Shown here: positions 6,919 to 14,750 of the stretch, piece by piece
Layout of the letters: every line of letters starts with the position of its first letter
Position numbering within the stretch: the first letter of the stretch is position 1
From: a virus
DNA length: 44,250 nucleotides
Virus record (IMG/VR): IMGVR_UViG_3300025647_000066
Coordinates: 1-44,250 of that record
Strand: one strand, 5' to 3'
Translations under genes and position numbers: made by a program
The notes under the pieces: generated by a model
Seen by the model: the letters and a program-made list of their open reading frames with translations, nothing else
The model's database searches: none
Told to the model about the DNA's origin: nothing

Positions 6919-7639
6919 TAGATGTCCTGTCCTGTAAGGGTTCAAATGCCAATACATACTCGGCGGTAAGCTGTCCTGTGGATTTGATGGGGCGCGTCAA
7001 TCGAATAGGACCTGCTTTCCATATCCACGATAGGCCACCACCAGCATGAGCTTTCACCGTCATCACGATCTGACGTATCTGCTCTTTGCTGTAGTGTGGC
7101 GGCTTGTGGTGGAGATTGTGCAGTGCCATTTCTTGTGACGTCCAGTGAGGTGAGTTCGGTAGGTTGTCCCTGCCCCACAGTTCCATCATCTCTGCGGCGT
7201 AGTACTCGGGGTCGGCTGTCCATCCCTCGTCTCCATTATCATTGAAGGCGAGAGCGACATGCGAGGTGGAAGCATCCCAGTGGTGTTGCCACTTTTGCCA
7301 GTTCGTGATGTGGATTCGCGTTGCCTTCCCTCGTCCGGCTTGATAGTTGACCATGTTTTCAGAGGCCATCCATAGCAGAACGCTATTGAGCTTTCGGCGA
7401 GACACCTTCTTTGTGCCGCCACGCTCGTCCACATACCACGTTCCCTCGCGCACTTCAGGGTAGGTCACATCGCAAGCACCGATAGGCAACGCTCGGTGCT
7501 GAGCGTTGCCTCGGTGTGCCGCTTCCAATAGCAACCAAACCCATATACGGATATGCCACTCATCCTTGCGCCAGATAGGGTGGTCGGCTGTGCGCCTCCA
7601 CAGGAAGATGTAGCCTCCAGCATCGGGTTGATTAATCAT
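6752..7639 (-). CDS. Replisome-organiser-like DNA replication protein
   Basis: 295 aa. The first 115 residues (GGYIFLWRRTADHPIW, IRIWVWLLLEAAHRG, then SRRKLNSVLLWMASENMV and IHITNWQKWQ) follow the winged-helix N-terminal domain of phage replisome organisers and DnaD-like initiators, which bind origin DNA and recruit the helicase loader. The central and C-terminal parts (from about 120) are not recognised. Start at 7639 overlaps the ParB stop (TAATG). It is the best candidate for the protein acting at the iterons of the control region. Confidence 0.65.
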   Translation of the reverse strand: MINQPDAGGYIFLWRRTADHPIWRKDEWHIRIWVWLLLEAAHRGNAQHRALPIGACDVTYPEVREGTWYVDERGGTKKVSRRKLNSVLLWMASENMVNYQAGRGKATRIHITNWQKWQHHWDASTSHVALAFNDNGDEGWTADPEYYAAEMMELWGRDNLPNSPHWTSQEMALHNLHHKPPHYSKEQIRQIVMTVKAHAGGGLSWIWKAGPIRLTRPIKSTGQLTAEYVLAFEPLQDRTSNAKPKRTAYRDRRTNIAEGFDLLDELVGTSGREQLESRGSQSIEGYTGGDQWLIQ

Positions 7640-8421
7640 TACCCTGCCGCCTCCGCTTGCTTTGCGTTGACACTTCCGCGCAAAATAGCCGAGGCGTCGA
7701 CCAATAGCTTGCGTTGCTTGCCTGAAAACTTGAGACTGACCTGTTCCAGTTGGGCCGCCAGCATTCCATACTGCCCACCGGTAGGGACAACGACCTGTGG
7801 CATCTGCGACAGCATATCGTTCTTGTAGTGCCGCAGGGAAGCCTCTACGTCTTTGCCTCGGACTTGAGCGACACCTTCCTCGCCAGTGGCGGCTTTCACC
7901 AGAGCCGCTTGCCCTTCGGTCGGAAGGCGCAGTAGCCGTTTCGCTGTAGCTACCGTCATACCGCCCTTCCGCAAGGTTGCAAAGGCAGTGGGGTGCAGTG
8001 CCGTTTTCAGTTCGATCAGCTCGCGGATGATGCGTAGACCGAAGCCGGTCTCTTCGGCAATCTCCGTTTCCGTCTTACCTTCCGCGAGTAGCACCTCAAC
8101 CGCTTCGGCTTCGGTAGCGGCGTTGCGTTTCTGCACAAGATTCGATGCGAGTGTGGTAAGTGCGCGGTCGAGTGAGTTTTCGTAGCGCACCTCGGCGCGG
8201 ATGGTTTCCCATCCGAGTGCGTTGGCGGTAGCTACTCGCCGCTTGCCGTTGATGATCTTGTAGGCTACGCCTTCGGCGTCATTCGGCGTGACGATAATGC
8301 TGACGCGCTGGCCTATCTTCGTGAACGACCGAACCAGATCGTCATACGACTCTACTTCAGGAGCTTCAATATCAGCCAACGGGATGTTGGCGATGTGGAC
8401 TACAGGATTCTTGTCGGACAT
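7639..8421 (-). CDS. parB: ParB-family DNA-binding protein
   Basis: 260 aa from ATG 8421, five bases after GGAGA; earlier in-frame ATGs lie in or before a hairpin. N-terminal ParB/Srx domain (residues about 8-95) with the signature YKIINGKRRVATANALG, then a KorB/ParB-type helix-turn-helix (EAEAVEVLLAEGKTETEIAE followed by ETGFGLRIIRELIEL) and a helical C-terminus. No ParA is encoded, so plasmid-like partition is doubtful. Roles in replication control or gene regulation are open. The upstream spacer carries a 14-bp hairpin. Confidence 0.8.
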   Translation of the reverse strand: MSDKNPVVHIANIPLADIEAPEVESYDDLVRSFTKIGQRVSIIVTPNDAEGVAYKIINGKRRVATANALGWETIRAEVRYENSLDRALTTLASNLVQKRNAATEAEAVEVLLAEGKTETEIAEETGFGLRIIRELIELKTALHPTAFATLRKGGMTVATAKRLLRLPTEGQAALVKAATGEEGVAQVRGKDVEASLRHYKNDMLSQMPQVVVPTGGQYGMLAAQLEQVSLKFSGKQRKLLVDASAILRGSVNAKQAEAAG

Positions 8422-8439
8422 GATGGTCTCCATCGTAGT

Positions 8440-8475
8440 GAAGGGGTGCATAGCTTTGGCTCTATGCACCCCTTC
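8440..8475 (-). promoter_or_regulatory. Intergenic hairpin upstream of parB
   Basis: Perfect 14-bp stem (8440-8453 with 8462-8475) and loop AGCCAAAG on the minus strand, between a CCACCACCAC tract after the upstream stop and the GGAGACC ribosome site of parB. No T-run follows, so it is not a plain terminator. The same loop and neighbouring stem bases recur at 12444-12477. Confidence 0.7.
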
Positions 8476-8487
8476 GTGTGGTGGTGG

Positions 8488-9273
8488 TTATTCTGGCGTC
8501 ACTGCTGTGACATGAAGGTTGTCACCGAGCTTGTTGGCAACCTCGGTAGGCAAGGTTTCGTTGGTGCTGACGTATTCAAAGTGACTCCACGGCAGGGCGA
8601 GGAAGATGCCAGCCGCGAAATCGTCTTTACCGACACTGCCGCTCACCGGCTGATACACTTCATATTTAACGCTCGGCGTAGTGATGATAGCTGTGCCATT
8701 ATCCTCGTCCACTTCGACCGAGTGACTTGTTCCGCATGAAGTGAGCGCGGATAAATCCCATGTAGCGAAGGTGCATGGAAGCGCATCGGGGTCGCTGTCA
8801 GGGTTGAACAGCGGCTTGTGGTCGCATTGGAATGGCGATAGTGCGTCTGGGCGCGATATATCTGGCCGGACACTGCTGGGAACGCCAGCGGTTTCAGCGA
8901 GTTCATACGCTCTCATGGCAATCGCCTTCGGATGCACCAGCACTATCCGCGAACTGTGCGGCGTCAATGCACTGTAGTTATTGTCGCTACCGTTAATCGG
9001 TACGCGCTTGCTGAAGCCGTGCATTCTGCCTTCCTCCACGAAATCCGATGGGAAAGGGTAGTGTTCCGCGCCGACCCACATCACCATATCAGTGATGCCG
9101 TCCTCGCGCTGTACGAAGCGAACCCCACGGAACGCGCCTTCCGACCACGGAATTGCGTGGTCAACGATAAAGTTTTCAATCGGCTGACCGAAAGGCGAGG
9201 TGGGAACACAGGCATATAGCCCACCTTCCTTCCGCTTACCGCACCCTCTCATAATACTGCTGTTGACTAACAT
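8488..9273 (-). CDS. Hypothetical protein of the early operon
   Basis: 261 aa, start at 9273 behind GAGGAGACGAAG. A short Cys-rich N-terminus (RGCGKRKEGGLYACV) is followed by a domain rich in Trp, Pro and aromatic residues and an acidic C-terminal half. No catalytic motif or membrane span seen. It is the third gene upstream in the ParB/Rad52 block, so a DNA-metabolism role is conceivable. Family not recognised. Confidence 0.65.
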   Translation of the reverse strand: MLVNSSIMRGCGKRKEGGLYACVPTSPFGQPIENFIVDHAIPWSEGAFRGVRFVQREDGITDMVMWVGAEHYPFPSDFVEEGRMHGFSKRVPINGSDNNYSALTPHSSRIVLVHPKAIAMRAYELAETAGVPSSVRPDISRPDALSPFQCDHKPLFNPDSDPDALPCTFATWDLSALTSCGTSHSVEVDEDNGTAIITTPSVKYEVYQPVSGSVGKDDFAAGIFLALPWSHFEYVSTNETLPTEVANKLGDNLHVTAVTPE

Positions 9274-9293
9274 CTTCGTCTCCTCTACTGGTG

Positions 9294-9626
9294 TTAGGCG
9301 ACTTGCGCCTGTTGGTGGTGGACTACATCGGGCGGTAAAGGTGGCTTATAGATGTCATAGCCACCGTCCCGATATTGCTTCTCCCACGCCGAGGGTATGA
9401 CCGCTGGCATGGGATGGTCTTTTGAACGCCAGCCGGATAGCCCATGACAGGTAAGCCAGTTGGCAAACGCAACATGGATGCAAGTGGTTCGGACGGTATA
9501 GCCTTTACAGCCACATTGCCACATCCACGGTTCATATCCATATCGCTCTACGATATGCTTGCGACCAGTGCCGCACTTCTCTACCTCAAAGAACCAACTG
9601 GTCACTTCAAGAAGTAGGCCGGTCAT
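9294..9626 (-). CDS. SWIM zinc-finger protein
   Basis: 110 aa from ATG 9626, which overlaps the Rad52 stop. WQCGCKGYTVRTTCIHV has the CxC...CxH spacing of a SWIM zinc finger. SWIM domains bind DNA or proteins and in recombination complexes partner Rad51/Rad52-type proteins. Direct coupling to the Rad52-like gene supports such a partnership here, by inference. The rest of the protein is short and Pro-rich. Confidence 0.65.
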   Translation of the reverse strand: MTGLLLEVTSWFFEVEKCGTGRKHIVERYGYEPWMWQCGCKGYTVRTTCIHVAFANWLTCHGLSGWRSKDHPMPAVIPSAWEKQYRDGGYDIYKPPLPPDVVHHQQAQVA

Positions 9627-10245
9627 CGCTAATCGCCTTGAGTCGATCCAGTGCCGAGGTAAAGGCTTTCCAATCGCGCTGTGGCACTTCGTCTGGAGTT
9701 GATACGCCAAACTCAGCCATCGCGGCGTGAAGCACCTCCGAGGCGTAGCCTTTGCAGTATGATACGAACTGCTGTTGCCGCGCCTCGTCTACCACATTGC
9801 TCTGGCTCTTGTCGTATAGAGCAAGGCCGAAGCGGTTACCGAAGGTCATAAGCGCACGTTTCATCGCATCGCTCTCCGCTTCCTTCAAAGCCGACTCATG
9901 TGCCAGCCCTATATCAGCCATACCGTTGCCGTGTCCAGTGCCGCACCCTTCGCGGACGATCATTGCATCGCCGGAAAGGACAGTGATACGCACCTTCGCT
10001 AGATAGCTGACGTAGTGCTTGAAATACGCGCCATTGCGACCTTCCGCTTCTTCGCCGTGTTCGTGGATGCACTTGATCTCTATGGTCTCACGAAGCCAGT
10101 TGCCGAAGCCGAAGATTCGGTTGGCTTCGGCGATAGCGAACCACGCCTCTATGTAAGACAGGGTTTGCTTGCCCTGTGACCGTTGGGATACCGCGCTGGC
10201 CGGTAAGTCAGCGCGTAGCATGGCTTCAATATGTTCGGGAAACAT
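9607..10245 (-). CDS. Rad52/Rad22-type single-strand annealing protein
   Basis: 212 aa. The N-terminal 150 residues fit the Rad52/22 family: LSYIEAWFAIAEANRIFGFGNWL, a central beta region with YFKHYVSYLAKVRITV, and GCGTGHGNGMADIGLAHESA, followed by SDAMKRALMTFGNRFGLALY. Such proteins anneal complementary single strands and drive phage recombination. Start at 10245 behind ATAGGAGACGAGT. Next to it lies a SWIM protein gene; an SSB is encoded on the other arm. Confidence 0.85.
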   Translation of the reverse strand: MFPEHIEAMLRADLPASAVSQRSQGKQTLSYIEAWFAIAEANRIFGFGNWLRETIEIKCIHEHGEEAEGRNGAYFKHYVSYLAKVRITVLSGDAMIVREGCGTGHGNGMADIGLAHESALKEAESDAMKRALMTFGNRFGLALYDKSQSNVVDEARQQQFVSYCKGYASEVLHAAMAEFGVSTPDEVPQRDWKAFTSALDRLKAISDDRPTS

Positions 10246-10268
10246 ACTCGTCTCCTATGTGATGGTGG

Positions 10269-10385
10269 TTATGTTAGGATGAGAATGCACAGGGTAACGG
10301 TGGCTACGGCGATGATGATCGCGCCGTAGCGTTCCGTCCAGTGCGGCTTTGTGGCATCGTAAATGCTTTGGCGGCTACGAGCCAT
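10269..10385 (-). CDS. 38-aa single-span membrane protein
   Basis: A short gene with a near-ideal ribosome site (GGAGGTGATA) before ATG 10385. The product has a basic/polar N-terminus (MARSRQSIYDATKPHWTERY) and one C-terminal membrane span (GAIIIAVATVTLCILILT). Its stop is followed by CCACCATCAC and the ribosome site of the Rad52 gene, the usual spacer of this operon. Function unknown. Confidence 0.65.
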   Translation of the reverse strand: MARSRQSIYDATKPHWTERYGAIIIAVATVTLCILILT

Positions 10386-10603
10386 TATCACCTCCGTCTG
10401 TAGGGGAAGTGAAAAATGCTTGTATCGCAGGGGGGGATGTCGTAGGTTGTTGATACTGCGTCTCCTCGTTGAGATGTGGTGGTGGTGGGTGGGAGGGGAT
10501 TGCTTTGGCGGCTACGCCCCCCCCACCCTTTCAATTACAGCACAGCTTTGCGGTAAATCTCCGTAGGGTTGCGAGTAAGCACGATTCATGCCATATTCGT
10601 GGT
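10386..10603. other. Intergenic region between divergent genes
   Basis: 218 bases between the 38-aa gene (-) and the XRE gene (+). It holds GT/GC-skewed tracts, a minus-strand CCACCACCAC run followed by GAGGAGACGCAG without a start codon, and one of three exact copies of TGCTTTGGCGGCTACG (10501-10516). A weak plus-strand promoter is possible: TTGCGA at 10569-10574 and CATATT at 10592-10597, spacer 17. No gene seen. Confidence 0.4.
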
Positions 10604-10798
10604 ATGATAGGCAACGACATACGCGACTACCGCGTGAAACACCAGATCACGCAAAAAGACTTTGCGCTTCAGATCGGCGTTGCACCACTTACTGTGAGTC
10701 ATTGGGAGCGAGGTATCTCAACCCCGAAAGGACCAGCGAGGGTGCTGATCGACTACATCCTCCGAGGCAAAATTAAGATACGACGAACGCTCTCCTGA
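10604..10798 (+). CDS. XRE-family helix-turn-helix protein (repressor-like)
   Basis: 64 aa, little more than one Cro/CI-type helix-turn-helix: IRDYRVKHQITQKDFALQIG, then VAPLTVSHWERGISTP. It is the only plus-strand gene in the leftward early operon and ends 32 bases before a strong terminator, so it is an isolated transcription unit. No ribosome site precedes ATG 10604, and the possible promoter would place the transcript start at or next to the ATG, as for lambda cI from PRM. It is the best candidate for a lysogeny regulator, but its small size also fits a Cro-like or antitoxin-like protein. Confidence 0.75.
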   Translation: MIGNDIRDYRVKHQITQKDFALQIGVAPLTVSHWERGISTPKGPARVLIDYILRGKIKIRRTLS

Positions 10799-10829
10799 TA
10801 CTGTCGCAAGTGATGGGCGTGTTTGTCTA

Positions 10830-10871
10830 GCGATGGGTGAGAGCTACCAACTCTCACCCATCGCGCTTTTT
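10830..10871 (+). terminator. Intrinsic terminator of the XRE gene
   Basis: Perfect 14-bp stem (10830-10843 with 10851-10864), 7-base loop, then GC and five T. It ends the rightward XRE transcript and keeps it from running against the leftward operon. Confidence 0.85.
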
Positions 10872-10951
10872 AAAATATCCACACCGAAAAACTGAAGCAA
10901 GATAGTGTGCATATTTTTTTTCGTTCCGGCAAAAAAATACCGGCGACTTGT

Positions 10952-11320
10952 CTACGGATCGGTGGAGTTATCCGTATTCGGCACTGACGTGAATCCGACA
11001 CGCCTTCCACGCCGCGTATTGTCTCGGAGTTCGACCAGCTTATCCATATCCGAAGCACTGAGCCGGTAGCGTTCTGTGCGCCCATACCACGCCTCACGCT
11101 CGCCGAGGTCGTGCTCGCGGAGCTTCGCTGTCACCCATTGCGTAGACCGGCCTAACTTCTCAGCCGCTTCCGCTACCGTCATAGTCTCTCCGACAATAGC
11201 GTTTGCAATGGATAGGTATTCTGCCACGCCAATACCCAACGAACCCGCTTGCTCTTCGGCGGTGCGCCGTATCAATGCCTGTAGGCTTCGCCGCACCTTA
11301 TTTGTCTGAATCGGTGACAT
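10952..11320 (-). CDS. HTH DNA-binding protein
   Basis: 122 aa. MTVAEAAEKLGRSTQWVTAKL (about residues 47-67) is a helix-turn-helix of the type found in phage and excisionase-like regulators. RTERYRLSASDMDKLVELRD after it looks like the wing or specificity segment. The N-terminal helix may dimerise. It overlaps the upstream gene's stop by 23 bases. A regulatory role in the early operon is likely; the target is unknown. Confidence 0.7.
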   Translation of the reverse strand: MSPIQTNKVRRSLQALIRRTAEEQAGSLGIGVAEYLSIANAIVGETMTVAEAAEKLGRSTQWVTAKLREHDLGEREAWYGRTERYRLSASDMDKLVELRDNTRRGRRVGFTSVPNTDNSTDP

Positions 11321-12056
11321 TTCCGCGCTCCTTCTTTAGGAAGGACACGATAGCTCGTAGTTCGGTAACAGTCAAATCGAATATCTTACAGGACACCTTG
11401 CCATGTGAAACAGTGACCTCATTGTAGTAGCTATCCTCGCTCACCTTATAACTCATTCGGTGATCCATTTGTTTCTCCTCTTGCTTCGATGTGTCACCTA
11501 CAATCTGCGCGACCTCGGCTACCGCTTTCATGTGGCTGTGATAGCGTTTCCACTGATCCTCTGCCGCTCGGCGCACATAAGCACTCACCTTTGAATGCTC
11601 CGGCATGAATCGCCGCAGTATATCCTTCGCTACCTGATGGGGCGACTTGCTGATGGCAATGTTGATCGGGGAGGGTTCGTAGTATTCGTTGATATTGAAC
11701 GCACCCTGCGGAATCCACGGACGCAAGTCCTCGCGGCATGGACCGCGCTCGTAGAGGCCGCATACTCGCCACTTGCCTTCATACCCATTGCAGTTGGCCG
11801 CGATGTGGAGAGGATAGGGGAGGCTGGCGTCAACGAAGCCACCAGCCAGATATGGCTTGATGATGTGCGCTACCGGCGGTGCTTGGTCGGCTTGCTCTAC
11901 GACAGGATCCGTGCGAAACTCGTAGGATACAATGCTGGTCAGGTTCAGGCACTCGACAATCGTGTCGATCATGTCGGACTGTTCGCCGTAGCTCGCCCAA
12001 CGCTCGGCGATATAGGGGTTGCTGTGACGCAAGGCGTCATCGCGTATTAGGGTCAT
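11298..12056 (-). CDS. Hypothetical protein of the early operon
   Basis: 252 aa from ATG 12056, directly behind AAGGAGACCCGAA; upstream in-frame codons overlap the next gene. Mixed composition with a Cys pair (VCGLYERGPC) near residue 100 and a basic helical segment (YVRRAAEDQWKRYHSHMKAV) near 170. No family recognised and no catalytic motif seen. Confidence 0.65.
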   Translation of the reverse strand: MTLIRDDALRHSNPYIAERWASYGEQSDMIDTIVECLNLTSIVSYEFRTDPVVEQADQAPPVAHIIKPYLAGGFVDASLPYPLHIAANCNGYEGKWRVCGLYERGPCREDLRPWIPQGAFNINEYYEPSPINIAISKSPHQVAKDILRRFMPEHSKVSAYVRRAAEDQWKRYHSHMKAVAEVAQIVGDTSKQEEKQMDHRMSYKVSEDSYYNEVTVSHGKVSCKIFDLTVTELRAIVSFLKKERGNVTDSDK

Positions 12057-12076
12057 TTCGGGTCTCCTTGTGGTGG

Positions 12077-12421
12077 TTAAGGTAGAATGGGATCCATCGC
12101 ATCGGTGTAGCACGCATCGCACACGTTCATCTTTCGGCGGCTCTGGTGTTCGCGGAAGCATCCGTCACAGACGCGGAATGTGGTGGTGGCTTTGTAGTCA
12201 GCCACATCCATCTCGCTTGTCAGGTAGTCCTCATAAAATTCCTTTCGTGTGATGGCTGGAATCTGCTCCCAGCCTTCGTCCCAGTACAGCTTGTCAAAGG
12301 ATACCTTGTCAATCTTCGCTGGGGTGATGTGGTTGCAAGTGGCGCAGAGGCTTTGCAGTTTGCCGAGGCGGTAGACGGCGTTGGGGTCTCCGCAGATATT
12401 GCATCCGTATAGATCGCGCAT
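12077..12421 (-). CDS. Zinc-ribbon protein
   Basis: 114 aa with two paired zinc-binding knuckles: CNICG and CATC in the first 30 residues, CDGC and CDAC near the C-terminus. Such small treble-clef or ribbon proteins usually bind nucleic acids or polymerase. The central region (DKLYWDEGWEQIPAITRKEF) is helical. Start at 12421 behind GAAGGAGTATCGCT and preceded by the hairpin at 12444-12477. Confidence 0.65.
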   Translation of the reverse strand: MRDLYGCNICGDPNAVYRLGKLQSLCATCNHITPAKIDKVSFDKLYWDEGWEQIPAITRKEFYEDYLTSEMDVADYKATTTFRVCDGCFREHQSRRKMNVCDACYTDAMDPILP

Positions 12422-12443
12422 AGCGATACTCCTTCGTTGGTTG

Positions 12444-12477
12444 TGCTGGACGGTAGCTTTGGCTCTACCGCCCAGCA
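12444..12477 (-). promoter_or_regulatory. Intergenic hairpin upstream of the zinc-ribbon gene
   Basis: 13-bp stem (12444-12456 with 12465-12477; one G-T pair) and loop AGCCAAAG, identical to the loop at 8454-8461. A CCACCACCAC tract precedes it on the minus strand and the ribosome site follows. No T-run. Confidence 0.7.
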
Positions 12478-12533
12478 GTGTGGTGGTGGTTAGGTATTAA
12501 ACAGGCACTGCTCACATTGGCATCGCGTATGGC

Positions 12534-13004
12534 TTATTCATAACGCGGACGCTCCTTCGGGAAGTGGCTAGCCGGTTCGCGCTCTATGGTCACCCAATAC
12601 TGACCTTCGCACAGCACCGAGCCGAGATCAGAGTTCCGCTTGCCGTTGGCGTCATCAGCCCACGCCCACGCCTTATGGTAGGCGTCGATTAGCCGCACAA
12701 AGAATGCGCTGGCCGTTTCATCGGATAGCCGGTAAAACTCTTCGTCATTCTCGCCCACGCCGAAGTCATACCACCAGCCACCTTCTTCAGGACCTCCGTA
12801 TGCCCTGTCCAGCTTGTAGGTATTGATGTAGTAGGCATCCTCGGTCAAGTTTTCGCGGATTCGCCATAAGTGTTCTTGCATCGGCTCGGCACTGTACGGT
12901 AGCTGTAGCAGTTCGGGCGGTAGGTAGGTGTCGATCAGTTCAACGAGCGATAAGATTTGCCGCATACTCAGTTCGACCGTAGTGCTTCCGTTCACTGGTT
13001 TCAT
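12534..13004 (-). CDS. Hypothetical acidic protein
   Basis: 156 aa, acidic, rich in Trp and Tyr (GGWWYDFGVGENDEEFYRL, AYHKAWAWADD). Start 13004 overlaps the upstream stop. No motif or family recognised. The small acidic character resembles early phage proteins that act on host proteins, but that is only a general analogy. Confidence 0.65.
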   Translation of the reverse strand: MKPVNGSTTVELSMRQILSLVELIDTYLPPELLQLPYSAEPMQEHLWRIRENLTEDAYYINTYKLDRAYGGPEEGGWWYDFGVGENDEEFYRLSDETASAFFVRLIDAYHKAWAWADDANGKRNSDLGSVLCEGQYWVTIEREPASHFPKERPRYE

Positions 13005-13225
13005 TATTTCCTCGCTTCGTGGCGTGCCACCTTCGCATAGTGCAGTGCATAGGTCTGCATCGCGCTTATGATTTCGGACTCGGTGAAGTCATATTCGCGG
13101 CACGTATCAATCACATTTTCAAGGTGGACAAAGTAAGCACCCACCATCCCATCGTATTCGCCTTCGTCGCGTTGGTCAAAAGCGGCGGCGGCATTGGCAG
13201 TCGCTATGGAAGTCGGTGTATTCAT
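13004..13225 (-). CDS. Hypothetical 73-aa protein
   Basis: 73 aa from ATG 13225, eight bases after GGAGA; two upstream in-frame ATGs (13240, 13231) lie in or too close to that ribosome site. N-terminus rich in Ala, C-terminus helical (ESEIISAMQTYALHYAKVAR). Coupled to the next gene by a one-base stop/start overlap. No family recognised. Confidence 0.6.
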   Translation of the reverse strand: MNTPTSIATANAAAAFDQRDEGEYDGMVGAYFVHLENVIDTCREYDFTESEIISAMQTYALHYAKVARHEARK

Positions 13226-13246
13226 TGTCATGGTCTCCATTGGTAA

Positions 13247-13275
13247 ATCCCTGCTGGCAGAACGCCAGCAGGGAT
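13247..13275 (-). promoter_or_regulatory. Intergenic hairpin
   Basis: Perfect 12-bp stem (13247-13258 with 13264-13275) and 5-base loop, between the stop of the 373-aa gene with its ACACCAC tract and the GGAGACC ribosome site of the 73-aa gene. No T-run. Confidence 0.65.
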
Positions 13276-13297
13276 ATCGGTTGAAGGTGCGTGGTGT

Positions 13298-14419
13298 TTA
13301 GGTAGTAAGGCTGGCGGTGACCAGTGCGTAGCGCGGAACGAAAACATCGTGATCGCCAAAACGAACCTCATACATCAATACAGCGTTGCGGTATCTAGGA
13401 CCACTCAGCAACGTGCCGAATTGCCCCCTGAGATTCGATAGGACATCCGAGTCGTGGCGTAGGCGCACCGTTTCGCCTACGGACAAAACACTGAACTGCA
13501 CCGGCACTGTTTCGGTCTGTGGCGTGTCGGCTTGCGGTAATTCAGAGGACGCGGTGGCATCACCTTCCTCTCTCGGCGTAGAGCCGTCTTGCAGGATGCC
13601 AAGCATATCACTCCATCCCGGTTTGTGGGTGCCGTCTAAGTGGGCGTGGATAACATGCGGTTCAGGGAATTGCGTATTGAGCGTGTTCGCCGATTCCTCG
13701 TCCGGCTCTGCCTCGGCGGTATTGTCCGGCTCTGCCTCGGCGGTATTGTCCAGCAGTTTATCAGCCCACAGCGTAGCGGCTTCAAGTTTAGCCGCATACT
13801 CAGGGGAGAACGCATCGCCGAGCGAAGATTCAAGCGCACCGGCCAGCATACGCAGAGTTTTCAGGTGATCCATATCAATCGCACTGTCATTGGAATTGTT
13901 GGTGGCGACACCAGACAGGTCGACAGAGAGCCAGCCAGCATCATCATCTACCCACTCCATCGTGACGCCTTCCACTTTATCGCCGTTGGCGTGAACGATC
14001 GCCACATCCTCTGGCTTGAGGTGCTTGCTGAGTTCAAAAGAATTAATCTCAATGATCGGGTGCTCGTCGCCACAGCCCTGCCGGTCGTGCTGGAAGGTGA
14101 TTTCCTGTCCCAGCATCCGAACCTCAACATCAGTGATCCAATCGGACGGCGTAAAATCGACGGTCACTTCCACGCACTGATTGCCATAGCAGTCGCTTGT
14201 GTCAATTGTTCGGACGTTCAAGTCATCGCCATCGTCAGTGCGGATAGTGAATTCCCAATTCTCTACGTCTGGCTCATACTCGACGGTGACCTGCACTTCG
14301 TCGCCGTCAACCTCAACTTCGGTGACTTCCAGTTCATAACTATTCTGGTCGCGGACGATGATGTCAAAATCCTGTTCAACTTTCACTTCCTGTTCAATCT
14401 GAATCGTGGTATATGCCAT
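13298..14419 (-). CDS. Large acidic protein of the early operon, unknown function
   Basis: 373 aa, strongly acidic. The first 120 residues are beta-strand-like with alternating Val/Glu/Asp (QEVKVEQDFDIIVRDQ, TVEYEPDVENWEF). A linker with the octapeptide DNTAEAEP repeated twice spans residues about 225-240. The last 60 residues (VGETVRLRHDSDVLSNLRGQ) resemble a small barrel domain. No known family. Start at 14419 behind AGGAGACCATAATC. The repeat at DNA level is 24 bp. Confidence 0.65.
   Translation of the reverse strand: MAYTTIQIEQEVKVEQDFDIIVRDQNSYELEVTEVEVDGDEVQVTVEYEPDVENWEFTIRTDDGDDLNVRTIDTSDCYGNQCVEVTVDFTPSDWITDVEVRMLGQEITFQHDRQGCGDEHPIIEINSFELSKHLKPEDVAIVHANGDKVEGVTMEWVDDDAGWLSVDLSGVATNNSNDSAIDMDHLKTLRMLAGALESSLGDAFSPEYAAKLEAATLWADKLLDNTAEAEPDNTAEAEPDEESANTLNTQFPEPHVIHAHLDGTHKPGWSDMLGILQDGSTPREEGDATASSELPQADTPQTETVPVQFSVLSVGETVRLRHDSDVLSNLRGQFGTLLSGPRYRNAVLMYEVRFGDHDVFVPRYALVTASLTT
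13701..13748. repeat. Two exact tandem 24-bp repeats inside the 373-aa gene
   Basis: Copies at 13701-13724 and 13725-13748 are identical and encode the repeated acidic linker DNTAEAEP. The lack of any difference suggests a recent slippage duplication. Confidence 0.85.
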
Positions 14420-14443
14420 GATTATGGTCTCCTATGTAGTGAT

Positions 14444-14470
14444 GGGTAGAGTGCCGATTGCACTCTACCC
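14444..14470 (-). promoter_or_regulatory. Intergenic hairpin
   Basis: Perfect 11-bp stem (14444-14454 with 14460-14470) and 5-base loop, between a run of six CCA/CAC triplets after the upstream stop and the AGGAGACC ribosome site of the 373-aa gene. No T-run. Confidence 0.65.
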
Positions 14471-14501
14471 TCGTTGATACTGCGGTGGTGGTGGTGGTGG
14501 T

Positions 14502-14717
14502 TTAGCGGTGCGTGCGCTCGGCCACGCGCTGTGCGTAGTTGTCGAGTGCGTCTACTTTGCTTATGAAGTAGTTACCCCAATACAGGGAACCGTCGGCGGC
14601 TACAAAGTGAACGGCGTACTGGGTATAGATGCCATGAGGGATGGCACTTAACCGCACGCTGCGTTCCTCGTCAATGGTGCGCCAGTTGGGATTGTGGTGA
14701 GCTTGATGGCCTGTCAT
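14502..14717 (-). CDS. Hypothetical 71-aa protein
   Basis: 71 aa with a compact beta-rich middle (IYTQYAVHFVAADGSLYWGNYF) and a His-rich N-terminus. Start 14717 behind AAAGGAGCG. The stop is followed by the longest triplet tract of the operon. No family recognised. Confidence 0.6.
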   Translation of the reverse strand: MTGHQAHHNPNWRTIDEERSVRLSAIPHGIYTQYAVHFVAADGSLYWGNYFISKVDALDNYAQRVAERTHR

Positions 14718-14750
14718 TACGCGCTCCTTTCGCTTTGGTGTGTGGGTTGC

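Noticed and set aside
7639-8421. Plasmid-like partition system
   Set aside because: A ParB-like protein is present but no ParA-type ATPase or clear centromere repeats were found.
12480-12545. Tiny zinc-knuckle gene (CQCEQC) ending at the TAACCACCACCAC junction
   Set aside because: The frame with the cysteines lacks a start codon; a start at 12541 (reading MNKPYAMPM) is in another frame and ends after nine codons. A frameshifted remnant is possible but unproven.
13640-14449. 269-aa plus-strand open frame
   Set aside because: It is the complement of the 373-aa gene, which has a good ribosome site and the operon's orientation; the plus frame has none.
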